A stretch of 13,783 bases of DNA from Nitrospirota bacterium (GCA_021844275.1 JAKBTR010000090.1:1-13783), one strand, 5' to 3'. Shown: positions 6,613 to 13,783, counted from the stretch's first letter. Notes: a model not told the origin generated them from the letters alone. Program-made: numbers and translations.

Positions 6613-8652
6613 ATGCAGAATTTCCGAAGCAAACTGACCTGGTTTCTGATGGGAGTGGCAAGTGGCGTCCTGATGGTCGCGCTGGCGACGTTTTTCGTTC
6701 TGACCTCCCCCAATCTTCGGGAACACTTGAAAGAAACGGTCAAGAAGATCCTGAAAGTTCATCAGACCGTCGACGCCATCAAGACACTGGAGGCCAAGAG
6801 CAAGAATCTGCTTCATCCGGGTCTGGTGATTCCGGATAACTTTCTGCATTACCCTTTTCCCGGGACACGGGTCGAAAAAAATGGAGATCTTCTGACCTGG
6901 ATCGCACCCCTGTCCGATCGGATCCAGCTTCAGGACATACCACCTGACAATCGGATTGGAAAACCCGGCAGTTCCTCTCCCCTCCATCTTGTCGGTCTCC
7001 GAGGAGAGGTCCTGTCTTTCCAGCTGGTTCTTCGGTCTGCACAGAAAATACCGGATCTCCATGCCCGATTGTCGCTGGATCCGCATACCGGCTCCTGCAT
7101 CACAACACACCGCTTTCTCGAACATTACGAGCACTTCACGGCAAGCGACGTCAAATATGGTCCGATCCACCCGCACGACATTCCGGACCCGCTGATCCCT
7201 TTCCGGGACCCTTATACCCCCGGGCGCATCATCGTGGCCGATATTCCTGTTACCCCCAACGCAAACCAGCCCGTGTGGATCGACGTCGCCTATGCGAGAA
7301 ACTGCGCACCGGGAACATACTCGGGGATTCTGACCATCCGTTCCGGTGACCAGGTTTTCCGTAAAACCCCGGTGAAATTCGAAGTGCTTTCCCCCGCACT
7401 TCCGGAACACGCTCCCATTTCCCGGTGGATGGAATTGTATGTGAGCCGTTTCTATGCAGGACTGGTCAAAGGTGGATTACCCACATCCGATCTGGAATTC
7501 CAGCGCATGTACCGAAGGACGTTTGTCCTCGCCCACAATTACGGATTTTCCACCAACGACTCCGGCGGGATTCATCCTGATATCCGGTGGGACGGGAAGA
7601 CCGGAATACCCACCTCTGTGGACTGGTCCTATTATGACAACCTCTTTGGCCCGATGCTTTCGGGTCAGTTGACCGGCTCCCCTCCCAATACATGGAGTCT
7701 TCCCATAGGCCCGTGGTCGCTGGGGATAGGTATGTGGGGAGGATTTGCCGTTTTGGGGGGACACCCATCCGCCATTTCGGACTGGAAAGGGGTTCCGGAC
7801 ATTATGGCACAGAACCTGGCCAAACTGATCGTCCGGCACTGGAAGGAAAAAGGCTGGCCCATCGACCGAACCTTTGCATATGTGGCAGACGAGCCAGTTC
7901 ACAAACTTTATTACTATGCTGACACCTACAAACTCATCGCAAAAGATGCCGATTCCCTGCATAAAGGCTCACCGGACATCCGTGTCATGCTCACGGATGT
8001 CCCTTATATCACATACAAGAACCAGGTGGGACATAAAAAACTCATCATGGTTGGAAAAGTGAATATCTGGTCGGCGGCCGCCGAACAGTTCATTCCATCC
8101 AGGATGCAGGAACGACAAAGAAAGGGTGACCAGGTCTGGTTCTACCAGGCTGGGGGTCCTCCCTTTATAGGACAGAACGACCTCTATTCCCTGGGCCCTG
8201 GTTTTCGGATGTGGTTCTGGACGGCCTGGAAATACCATGTCAACGGGGTCTTTTACTGGGCGGACACCTTTTGGAACGACAATAAAGAAAATGCGAATCC
8301 TTTCGTCAATCAGGGTCTTGGAGACGGGACGATCATGTATCCGGGGAAACAGTTGCATTATATCGGATTCCCCGATATCAATGGCCCGATTCCCTCAATC
8401 CGCATGGCTCAGTGGCGACGGGGATATGAAGACTATCGCTACCTGACCCTCTTAAAACAAAACGGAAAAGAGAAAAATGCTGACCGGACAGTTAACCGGC
8501 TTGTCGTTCATGCCCTGAACGATGGAGGATACCTTCCGTATTGGAGATCCCCCCTTTGGCAAAAACCGGGTGACTGGAGTCACAACCCGCAGGACTGGCA
8601 TAAGGCACGCATTGATATGGCACGGGAAATTGCGGCAGGTTCGGGAAAGTGA
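6613..8652 (+). CDS. Membrane-anchored DUF4091 domain protein, probable carbohydrate-active enzyme
   Basis: Function unknown; DUF4091 proteins resemble TIM-barrel glycoside hydrolases. The 679-residue product starts with a short basic stretch and one hydrophobic segment (about 8-32), suggesting an N-terminal anchor with the rest in the periplasm. A beta-rich region (about 110-260) precedes the catalytic-like part, which includes the acidic motif YVADEP (Asp426/Glu427). The DUF4091 signature near the C terminus reads GDGTIMYPG (570-578), then GPIPSIRMAQWRRGYEDYRYL. Aromatic and Trp/Asp-rich segments typical of sugar-binding clefts are abundant. AGGA 7 bases upstream supports the start. It lies 86 bp after prsR and runs directly into a GlfT2-like glycosyltransferase, so trimming or remodelling of the EPS is a reasonable guess. 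No PEP-CTERM tag is present at the C terminus. The domain call is good; activity and substrate are not determined. Confidence 0.78.
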   Translation: MQNFRSKLTWFLMGVASGVLMVALATFFVLTSPNLREHLKETVKKILKVHQTVDAIKTLEAKSKNLLHPGLVIPDNFLHYPFPGTRVEKNGDLLTWIAPLSDRIQLQDIPPDNRIGKPGSSSPLHLVGLRGEVLSFQLVLRSAQKIPDLHARLSLDPHTGSCITTHRFLEHYEHFTASDVKYGPIHPHDIPDPLIPFRDPYTPGRIIVADIPVTPNANQPVWIDVAYARNCAPGTYSGILTIRSGDQVFRKTPVKFEVLSPALPEHAPISRWMELYVSRFYAGLVKGGLPTSDLEFQRMYRRTFVLAHNYGFSTNDSGGIHPDIRWDGKTGIPTSVDWSYYDNLFGPMLSGQLTGSPPNTWSLPIGPWSLGIGMWGGFAVLGGHPSAISDWKGVPDIMAQNLAKLIVRHWKEKGWPIDRTFAYVADEPVHKLYYYADTYKLIAKDADSLHKGSPDIRVMLTDVPYITYKNQVGHKKLIMVGKVNIWSAAAEQFIPSRMQERQRKGDQVWFYQAGGPPFIGQNDLYSLGPGFRMWFWTAWKYHVNGVFYWADTFWNDNKENANPFVNQGLGDGTIMYPGKQLHYIGFPDINGPIPSIRMAQWRRGYEDYRYLTLLKQNGKEKNADRTVNRLVVHALNDGGYLPYWRSPLWQKPGDWSHNPQDWHKARIDMAREIAAGSGK

Positions 8653-8654
8653 TC

Positions 8655-10529
8655 ATGGAAAAGAGCTTTGAGTCTTTCGAGAAAGATTCCCCCAGCATCC
8701 CGGATAACCGTTCTTCAAGGGAAGTCTGTCTGCAAAATTTTCTTTATGACTACTTTCCCATAGGAATGGAAACCCTATGGGGACATTCTTCCCACCCTGT
8801 CAAAAGGTCAGAAACAAAAATCTCCGCCTTTTCTCACTCCAAGAATTCGGATGCTACCTTGGTCTTTGACGGCTTGGCCAATGCTTTTCCCATGGAATAT
8901 TTTCGGCTTCACAGCACAATTACCAAAGTATCCATAAAGACAACCCTGAAAGCAGATTCTGCCCGCTTGACCGTTCTTCAGACCCCTTTAAAGGGGTCTC
9001 CAAAAGTTGTCATCGATCAGAAAGTCCGGAATTTTTCGGGTGTATTGGACACAGAATGGATCGACATCCAAAATCGGGATGGCAGCCTTCATCTTGAAAT
9101 CTCTTATCAAGGCGCCCTGGAGATCAATCAAACGGCATGGATCGGAGAATCCGAAGCGACTCTCCCTTCACCATCCACCCTCCTCTCGATCACAGCATTC
9201 AAAAGAGATGAGTTCGTGCTACCCCTGCTGGAATCCCTTTGCAGCCATACTCCACTGTTAGCATTAGACCTCCGGATTCTGGTTGTAGACAATGGAGGCA
9301 CTCTCTCCCACAATCAAATACCGGATGACCCAAGAGTCCTCTTTATTCAGCAGGAAAATCTCGGTTGCACATCCGGCGTCATGCGTGCGTTAACCGTTGC
9401 CCGGGATTTGAATACGGATTTTATGGTCATCGCAGACGACGATATTGTTCTCCCCCCCGAAATGCTTTACCGGCTCCTCATCTTTCAGATTGTGTCAAAC
9501 AAACCCATCAGCGTGGGGTCTGGCATGTTGACCCTGCAAGATCCCGATCTGTTATGGGAAAAAGGATCCCAGGTATTGAGCTCGGGACTCAACGCACTCA
9601 AGCCTCTACACAAGAGAACTCCTCTGGGGAATCCGGAAAACCTCAATCCTCTCTTTAAGGTGGACAATCTAGATTACACGGCCTTATGGCTTATGTCGGC
9701 CCCCACCTCCCGATTATCTTTCTTGCCCGCTTTTTTTATTTATTACGAAGATGTCCTTCAGGGTCTTCTCTTGAAGAAAAAAGGGGTCCAGATTGTTGTT
9801 CCGCCCCATATTTTTCTCTGGCACGCCACTTTGGAAAAAAGGGGAGCCTTTTGGAAACGGTATCTTTGGGTCAGAAACGATTTGGCAACCCGTTTTCTAA
9901 ATCCTGAAAAACTAAGACCACTCGCAATCACCTTTTCCTTCTTGAAGCTCATGACAAGACTCGTCATGAGCTATGACTACAAATTGGCAGGCTATCATTT
10001 CCAAGCATTCAAGGAAGCCGTAACCGACTCCTCCTGGACGACGGATCCGTTGGGCGAAAAGTTAAAAACAGATGCACTAATTCGAGAAAATCCGGCGCAA
10101 ATCGATCTAAGCCTCAATCTCCCAACCGGTTTCCAGCAGCAATCTCAAAAACAAGGCCCGCGAATTTTCCGTATCGCAAAACGGCTCGCACATCTTCTGA
10201 CGCTCGGAAACTACCTGAACCCTTTCTGCCGATCCGTTCGCCCGGACGGCACACTGCCTTTCCGATTTCATGGCGATTACGAATCCTGGGGATGGTTCGG
10301 ATACAGTACTCTGGCCGTTGTGGACAAAAACGGATTTGGTTATTTATGCAAAAGGTCTTGGAAGGAAGCCATGAAACTTCTCTTTCCATGCATCTCCCTT
10401 TCCATCCGTTTTCTTGTGACGCAAAAAAGCATGGTCCGAAAATACAGTCAACAATCTGGAAACTATGAAAATGCTTGGAGGGAAGCCTTTTCTGTTCTCG
10501 ATAGAAAGAGAGTCCAAAAACCCTCTTGA
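8655..10529 (+). CDS. GlfT2-like family 2 glycosyltransferase (galactofuranosyltransferase type)
   Basis: Predicted cytoplasmic or membrane-associated GT2 enzyme adding sugars, possibly galactofuranose, to a lipid-linked glycan. The 624-residue protein is much longer than ordinary GT2s. An N-terminal beta-rich domain (about 20-165) contains NAFPMEYFR, resembling the N-terminal domain of mycobacterial GlfT2. The GT-A domain begins at SITAFKRDEFVLPLLESL and has an ENLGCTSG motif, DDDI (Asp261-263, metal/nucleotide-sugar binding), YYED (363-366, candidate catalytic acid) and WHAT (Trp389/His390), in the same order as in GlfT2. A C-terminal domain of about 200 residues follows. The ATG at 8655 has GGGAAAG 5 bases upstream. 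A GTG at 8649 overlapping the previous stop (GTGA) is the alternative and would add two residues. Base composition is lower in GC than in the sorting core. Donor specificity is inferred, and no UDP-galactopyranose mutase gene is in view. Confidence 0.8.
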   Translation: MEKSFESFEKDSPSIPDNRSSREVCLQNFLYDYFPIGMETLWGHSSHPVKRSETKISAFSHSKNSDATLVFDGLANAFPMEYFRLHSTITKVSIKTTLKADSARLTVLQTPLKGSPKVVIDQKVRNFSGVLDTEWIDIQNRDGSLHLEISYQGALEINQTAWIGESEATLPSPSTLLSITAFKRDEFVLPLLESLCSHTPLLALDLRILVVDNGGTLSHNQIPDDPRVLFIQQENLGCTSGVMRALTVARDLNTDFMVIADDDIVLPPEMLYRLLIFQIVSNKPISVGSGMLTLQDPDLLWEKGSQVLSSGLNALKPLHKRTPLGNPENLNPLFKVDNLDYTALWLMSAPTSRLSFLPAFFIYYEDVLQGLLLKKKGVQIVVPPHIFLWHATLEKRGAFWKRYLWVRNDLATRFLNPEKLRPLAITFSFLKLMTRLVMSYDYKLAGYHFQAFKEAVTDSSWTTDPLGEKLKTDALIRENPAQIDLSLNLPTGFQQQSQKQGPRIFRIAKRLAHLLTLGNYLNPFCRSVRPDGTLPFRFHGDYESWGWFGYSTLAVVDKNGFGYLCKRSWKEAMKLLFPCISLSIRFLVTQKSMVRKYSQQSGNYENAWREAFSVLDRKRVQKPS

Positions 10530-10544
10530 TAAGAGATTCAAGAT

Positions 10545-10563
10545 TTTTGGCAAGACATTTGCT
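10545..10563 (+). promoter_or_regulatory. Second sigma-54 (RpoN) promoter, before the GT2 cluster
   Basis: TTTTGGCAAGACATTTGCT has -24 GG (10549-10550) and -12 GC (10561-10562) with the required 10-base spacing, and differs from the galU promoter at one of 19 positions. Transcription would begin near 10574, giving a leader of about 73 bases before the ATG at 10647. It sits in the short gap after the GlfT2-like gene, so the GT2 genes downstream probably form a separate PrsR/RpoN-controlled unit. Confidence 0.8.
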
Positions 10564-10631
10564 TTTATCCGAAACAAGAATTGTTCATGTTGTCGACGCA
10601 AGAAAGTCAGGGATTTTGGGTTGCCAATTCT

Positions 10632-10637
10632 GAAGGA
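10632..10637 (+). promoter_or_regulatory. Ribosome binding site deciding the first small GT2 start
   Basis: GAAGGA lies 9 bases before the ATG at 10647. The in-frame TTG (10581) and ATG (10587) upstream lack such a site, sit almost at the predicted sigma-54 transcription start, and would add residues unlike any GT2 N terminus. Confidence 0.6.
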
Positions 10638-10646
10638 CCAGTACCG

Positions 10647-11738
10647 ATGAGCGCTCCAGTGATTTCTGTCGTGATTACCATGTACAGGGAAGGCGAACTT
10701 CTTGCCGAAACCATCGAGTCAATCCTCAGGCAAACCTGTCAGGATTTTGAAATCGTTCTCGTCAACAACAATGCCGATCCCCTGACCGTAACAGTTGCCA
10801 ATCGGTACAGGGAAAAGTACCCAGAGAAAATCCGTATCGTTCATGAACCCATCCAGGGGGTATCGGCAGCCAAGAACCGGGGGATTATCGAGAGTCGAGG
10901 GACGTACATTGCCTTGCACGACGGAGACGATTTAAGTCATCCTGAACGATTGCATTTACAGTTTCAGGCGATGAAGGAAAATCCAAGCCTTGCCTTTGTT
11001 GGATCCTGGTTCGACCGGGTAGGACCGGATGGAAAAGAGATAATAAAACAGGATGTTTCAGGAGCAGCTCCTTATTTTTGGCTCCGTACCGAACAAATCA
11101 TTAAGAAACTTTACCCTGAACGACCGCTATCTGACCCCTCTTCACCACTAAACTTCGCGTTGATTTCGACCACATTTTTCAAACGGGAAACAGCGATCCA
11201 TGTTGGGCTCTTCGATACCCGATTCAATCCCAGATGGTTTGAAGACTTTGAGTTTTTAACACGGCTTTATGACACGGGAGAAGTTCTGAAAATTCCCCGG
11301 TCCCTTCTCCGATACCGGATGCATACACCGGAAAGGGCGACAATTCTTCGAAAACAGATGAATTGGCTGGCCGTCATCAGACATCTCGATCTCTTTTACA
11401 ATATCCTCTGGGACCGCTACCAAAGCCGTACGCCTGATGCTCCGGAAATCTTCCGGGAACTGCGCGCATTCTGGTTGACATATGTCAGCGGGTTCTTTCT
11501 GGAGCATAAAAAAGGTCGCATCTTGGGGAAAATGGCTCTTGGAAGAGCTTTAAAAGAGAACAGGCAGGATCCATACATCTGGAAGCTTTGGGGGAAATCA
11601 CTCCTCCCTCAATCTCTTTATCCAAAATTATTCTGGTTTGATGAACTGAATCCGAGTCCGTTGCCGGAAGGCGCCAACGAACATTTGGTAAAAGGACTTT
11701 TTTCTCCTTATTCTTCCAGCATCAACAAGGGGGATTGA
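10647..11738 (+). CDS. Family 2 glycosyltransferase (tandem copy 1)
   Basis: Predicted cytoplasmic inverting GT-A glycosyltransferase for EPS or surface-glycan assembly; donor and acceptor are unknown. In the 363-residue product the N-terminal nucleotide-binding strand reads ISVVITMYREGELL, followed by IESILRQTCQDFEIVLVNNN, a QGVSAAKNRGI motif and the DxD-type motif DGDD (92-95). The C-terminal part carries FNPRWFEDFEFLTRLY and then a helical tail that includes QMNWLAVIRHLD. The protein is clearly paralogous along its whole length to the GT2 at 12115 and to the remnant between them. The ATG at 10647 is chosen on ribosome-site spacing and family N-terminus; upstream TTG/ATG codons could extend it by about 20 residues. 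It is the first gene after the second sigma-54 promoter. Confidence 0.86.
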   Translation: MSAPVISVVITMYREGELLAETIESILRQTCQDFEIVLVNNNADPLTVTVANRYREKYPEKIRIVHEPIQGVSAAKNRGIIESRGTYIALHDGDDLSHPERLHLQFQAMKENPSLAFVGSWFDRVGPDGKEIIKQDVSGAAPYFWLRTEQIIKKLYPERPLSDPSSPLNFALISTTFFKRETAIHVGLFDTRFNPRWFEDFEFLTRLYDTGEVLKIPRSLLRYRMHTPERATILRKQMNWLAVIRHLDLFYNILWDRYQSRTPDAPEIFRELRAFWLTYVSGFFLEHKKGRILGKMALGRALKENRQDPYIWKLWGKSLLPQSLYPKLFWFDELNPSPLPEGANEHLVKGLFSPYSSSINKGD

Positions 11739-11810
11739 CAGAGATCATCGATAAATTCAAAAAAGAACCCCAAAATTCCGGTGCGGTTCCCTTATACGGA
11801 GAGATCTTCA

Positions 11811-12101
11811 ATGCCTTATCCTGAAATATCCGTCATCATCACAAGGAACAAAAATCACGAAGGACCAAATGGGCTGGGTCGAAAAAACCCGTCATCTGGA
11901 CACACTCTTTCGCATCCTCAAGAAAAGGTGTGCCGACAGACCGGGTATAAGGCTCCTTCCAAACGAAAAAGCCACTTTTTGCGATATATCAGCCAGTTCC
12001 TTCTCCAACATATCGATGCATGTCCACTCGCACGCATCGGTCTCCTTGACAAAACGACCAATCCAATGAATGGATCTTCGGGGTCTGTTCTTCTCACTTG
12101 A
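11811..12101 (+). pseudogene. Decayed family 2 glycosyltransferase remnant (tandem copy 2)
   Basis: Between two intact GT2 genes lies a broken third copy. It keeps a ribosome site (GGAGAG at 11798-11803, 7 bases before the ATG) and a typical GT2 start, MPYPEISVIIT. The whole catalytic core is then missing. From 11866, in the +1 frame, it reads QMGWVEKTRHLDTLFRILKK, aligning with QMNWLAVIRHLDLFYNILWD in the preceding gene. From about 11973, back in the original frame, it reads HFLRYISQFLLQHI, aligning with AFWLTYVSGFFLEH of the same gene. Thus an internal loss of roughly 800 bp plus a frameshift left only the two ends. A 97-codon frame remains open from the start codon but should not make a functional transferase. 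Exact deletion endpoints are not resolvable by eye. Confidence 0.72.
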
Positions 12102-12106
12102 GAGGG
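12101..12106 (+). promoter_or_regulatory. Ribosome binding site deciding the second intact GT2 start
   Basis: AGAGGG lies 8 bases before the ATG at 12115. The in-frame ATG at 12070 has no such site and would add 15 residues overlapping the remnant. Confidence 0.55.
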
Positions 12107-12114
12107 TCCGTGTG

Positions 12115-13182
12115 ATGTTTCCGACAGTCTCTGTCATCATTCCCTTCTACCGTGAAGGGCCATTCCTGATCCCGGCGATCGAATCGGTCCTCCAACAGAC
12201 CTTTCAGGACTGGGAGCTGGTCCTAGTTGACAACAACGCCTCCGAAGAAACACATCAGATTGCCCGACACTACGCGACCGCTTTTCCCGAGAAAGTTCGC
12301 CTGTTCCATGAAGCCGAACAGGGCGCCATATCCGCCAGAAACACCGGCATCCAGAAAGCGCGCGGCGAGTTCATCGCCTTTTCCGACGCCGACGACCTTC
12401 TGAAACCCGAACGTCTCCAACGACAGTTTGATGTATTCTCCTCCCGTCCGAACCTGGCTCTTGTGGCCTGTCATTATGACCTTCTTTCTCATGACGGACA
12501 GACGGTTCTGGAAGAGAATTGTGCGGGATTTGCTGATGGCTCCAGAAATATTCTGGAATGGAAGTCTTACTTGAAAAGCCTTTTCCGTCCCTTTCATTTG
12601 CCCCATGAAGATTCTTTCGATCTCTTTGGATCCCCCTTCCTGTTTTTTCGGAAGTCCGTCGCCCAGAAGGCCGGCCTTCTGGACACGCGATTCAATCCTC
12701 GGGATCTCGAAGACTTTGAGTTCTGCATGCGGATGTTCGAACAGGGGGAATTCTATTTAATTCCGGAATCCTTGCAGCTGTACAGAGCGGAATCCCCCGA
12801 GACCCGAAAATTCAAGCACAAGGACAAGCATACAAAAATTTCACTCGACAAAACCCAAACCTTTCTTTCCATTCTGTGGGAACACTATGGAAGAAACCAC
12901 CCGGAAAATCGCCCGACATTCCGTTCCCTGCAGGCCTTTCATCTGAACAACTATGGATGCCATCTCATGCAGTTTTCGGAAGGCAAGAGAATTGGAACTT
13001 CCTGGATCCGAAGAGCGGTTTTCCTCAAACCAGACGACTTTCGGTACTGGAAATCCTTGATCAAGACCAGATTCCCCCGAAGGACACATCCAAAGCTATT
13101 CGATTTTGTCTCCGAAAGATCTATTGAATTCGATTTCAGCATTCAGTTTTCCAGAGAATTTCTTAGAACATTCGGTCCTTAG
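12115..13182 (+). CDS. Family 2 glycosyltransferase (tandem copy 3)
   Basis: Second intact small GT2 enzyme, 355 residues, predicted to transfer a sugar during surface-glycan assembly; specificity is unknown. It starts MFPTVSVIIPFYREGPFL and shows IESVLQQTFQDWELVLVDNNA, QGAISARNTGI and the metal-binding SDADD motif (residues 90-94). The C-terminal landmark FNPRDLEDFEFCMRMF matches FNPRWFEDFEFLTRLY in the GT2 at 10647, so the two arose by duplication but have diverged substantially, which suggests different linkages or acceptors. No separate promoter was found; transcription probably continues from the sigma-54 promoter at 10545 through the remnant. It ends in an AT-rich stretch with no clear terminator. 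Confidence 0.87.
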   Translation: MFPTVSVIIPFYREGPFLIPAIESVLQQTFQDWELVLVDNNASEETHQIARHYATAFPEKVRLFHEAEQGAISARNTGIQKARGEFIAFSDADDLLKPERLQRQFDVFSSRPNLALVACHYDLLSHDGQTVLEENCAGFADGSRNILEWKSYLKSLFRPFHLPHEDSFDLFGSPFLFFRKSVAQKAGLLDTRFNPRDLEDFEFCMRMFEQGEFYLIPESLQLYRAESPETRKFKHKDKHTKISLDKTQTFLSILWEHYGRNHPENRPTFRSLQAFHLNNYGCHLMQFSEGKRIGTSWIRRAVFLKPDDFRYWKSLIKTRFPRRTHPKLFDFVSERSIEFDFSIQFSREFLRTFGP

Positions 13183-13247
13183 AAATATTTTTATAGATAT
13201 CACCACTTATTTGTCATATCCAAAATATCAAAATGTCCCGCTTCCAT

Positions 13248-13253
13248 AAGGAG
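13248..13253 (+). promoter_or_regulatory. Strong Shine-Dalgarno for a TTG start
   Basis: AAGGAG lies 7 bases before TTG at 13261. No in-frame ATG or GTG occurs between 13198 and 13261, and the next in-frame ATG (13330) would cut off the first half of the cysteine cluster, so TTG is the likely initiator. Confidence 0.75.
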
Positions 13254-13260
13254 ATTATCT

Positions 13261-13783
13261 TTGCCAGAAGGAATTATTTGCAAAATATGCAAAAATTCGG
13301 AAGGGAACAAAACCTTTACTGCCAAGGAAATGATGTTTGGAACGCATGATGAATTTGAATATTTTGAATGCAATAACTGTTTTTGCCTCCAGATTTCAGA
13401 AACTCCCGAGAATTTGTCCAGCTACTATCCCCCAAACTATTACTCATTAAAGCCACCTTCAACATCTCGAAATCTCTTTCAGGATATCCGGCTTTATTTA
13501 CGGTCCAAGCGCTCGGAATATTTGCTCCAAAAAAAAGGACTTCTTGGAAATGCGATCTATCACCTTACCGATGACTTCTTTGAGAGAAATCACGACTGGG
13601 ACTGGTTTCGAAAGACGGGAGCAGATTTAGAGACCAACATTCTGGACATTGGATGCGGAACAGGAAAGCTTCTGAGATATATGGACATTCAAGGATTTTC
13701 AAAACTCACAGGGTTGGATCCGTACATTGAAGCAGACATCGTTTTTGGCATTCAAAACACTCACATGATTCATAAAAAATCAC
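13261..13783 (+). CDS. Class I SAM-dependent methyltransferase with N-terminal Cys cluster (3' end beyond window)
   Basis: Only the first 174 codons are present and the frame is open at the edge. The N terminus has paired cysteines ICKIC (Cys7/Cys10) and ECNNCFC (Cys37/Cys40/Cys42), a likely zinc-binding module common in methyltransferases of surface-glycan clusters. SSYYPPNYYS follows. The SAM-binding motif I is ILDIGCGTG (127-135), and Asp153 in TGLDPY fits the acidic residue after strand 2. It probably methylates a sugar or an intermediate of the nearby glycan pathway; the substrate cannot be read from the sequence. The TTG start is set by the AAGGAG site. Sampled blocks are only 33-37% GC, far below the upstream genes, suggesting recent acquisition. 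The 78-bp gap before it is AT-rich. Confidence 0.82.
   Translation, partial: MPEGIICKICKNSEGNKTFTAKEMMFGTHDEFEYFECNNCFCLQISETPENLSSYYPPNYYSLKPPSTSRNLFQDIRLYLRSKRSEYLLQKKGLLGNAIYHLTDDFFERNHDWDWFRKTGADLETNILDIGCGTGKLLRYMDIQGFSKLTGLDPYIEADIVFGIQNTHMIHKKS

Noticed and set aside
6613..8652. DUF4091 protein as a PEP-CTERM sorting substrate
   Set aside because: Its C terminus (AREIAAGSGK) lacks a PEP motif, a hydrophobic helix and a basic tail.
10435..10442. TCCGAAAA upstream of the second sigma-54 promoter, also present at 2453-2460 in the first palindrome
   Set aside because: Eight bases within coding sequence, different distance to the promoter (114 versus 135 bases) and no dyad around it; chance is sufficient.
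10523..10535. Small hairpin CTCTT-GAT-AAGAG at the end of the GlfT2-like gene
   Set aside because: Only 5 bp of AT-rich stem and no T-run directly after; too weak to call a terminator.
10581..10646. Earlier TTG/ATG starts for the first small GT2
   Set aside because: They fall within about 15 bases of the predicted transcription start and lack a Shine-Dalgarno.
12070..12114. Earlier ATG start for the third GT2
   Set aside because: No ribosome site, extra residues unlike GT2 N termini, and overlap with the remnant.
11892..12140. Reverse-strand open frame of 82 codons over the GT2 remnant
   Set aside because: The + strand shows GT2 homology in pieces here; the reverse frame has no recognisable motif.

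Overview
The window looks like part of an exopolysaccharide (EPS) and exosortase locus from a Gram-negative environmental bacterium. Exosortase, EpsI and the PrsK/PrsR regulatory pair are the signature of the PEP-CTERM protein-sorting system, in which exported proteins carrying a C-terminal PEP-CTERM tag are processed at the inner membrane of EPS producers. The gene content and GC-rich style would fit Nitrospirota (Leptospirillum-like) or a proteobacterium. That is only a low-confidence impression, because no rRNA or other phylogenetic marker is present. All genes found are on the + strand.

Region 1 (28-6526) is the regulatory and sorting core: prsK (membrane sensor kinase), a 528-bp intergenic region rich in regulatory signals, then a tightly overlapping operon galU - xrtA - epsI - prsR. 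Gene overlaps of 14, 11 and 4 bases argue for one transcript. A near-consensus sigma-54 promoter (GG-N10-GC spacing) lies about 70 bp before galU, and two adjacent inverted repeats lie 120-165 bp before its predicted start, where an enhancer-binding protein would bind. PrsR, the last gene, is a sigma-54 activator with an intact GAFTGA loop, so a positive autoregulatory circuit PrsK -> PrsR -> sigma-54 promoter -> galU-xrtA-epsI-prsR is a natural reading.

Region 2 (6613-10529) holds a membrane-anchored DUF4091 protein (probable carbohydrate-active enzyme) and, with a stop/start junction, a large GlfT2-like family 2 glycosyltransferase (galactofuranosyltransferase type). Region 3 (10545-13182) begins with a second sigma-54 promoter that is identical to the first at 18 of 19 positions. 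It precedes a tandem family of small GT2 glycosyltransferases: an intact copy, a decayed remnant that retains only the two ends of the gene and is frameshifted, and a second intact copy. Region 4 (13261-end) is the 5' part of a SAM-dependent methyltransferase with an N-terminal cysteine cluster, starting at TTG behind a strong Shine-Dalgarno and running off the window.

Base composition falls along the window: one sampled 60-base block is 70% GC in epsI, blocks in the GlfT2-like gene are about 45-52%, and blocks in the methyltransferase are 33-37%. This suggests a vertically inherited core followed by a more recently assembled, variable glycan-biosynthesis region. The shared sigma-54 promoter implies that the variable glycosyltransferases have been placed under the same PrsK/PrsR control as the sorting machinery. 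No PEP-CTERM substrate protein, tRNA, rRNA, IS element or CRISPR array was seen.
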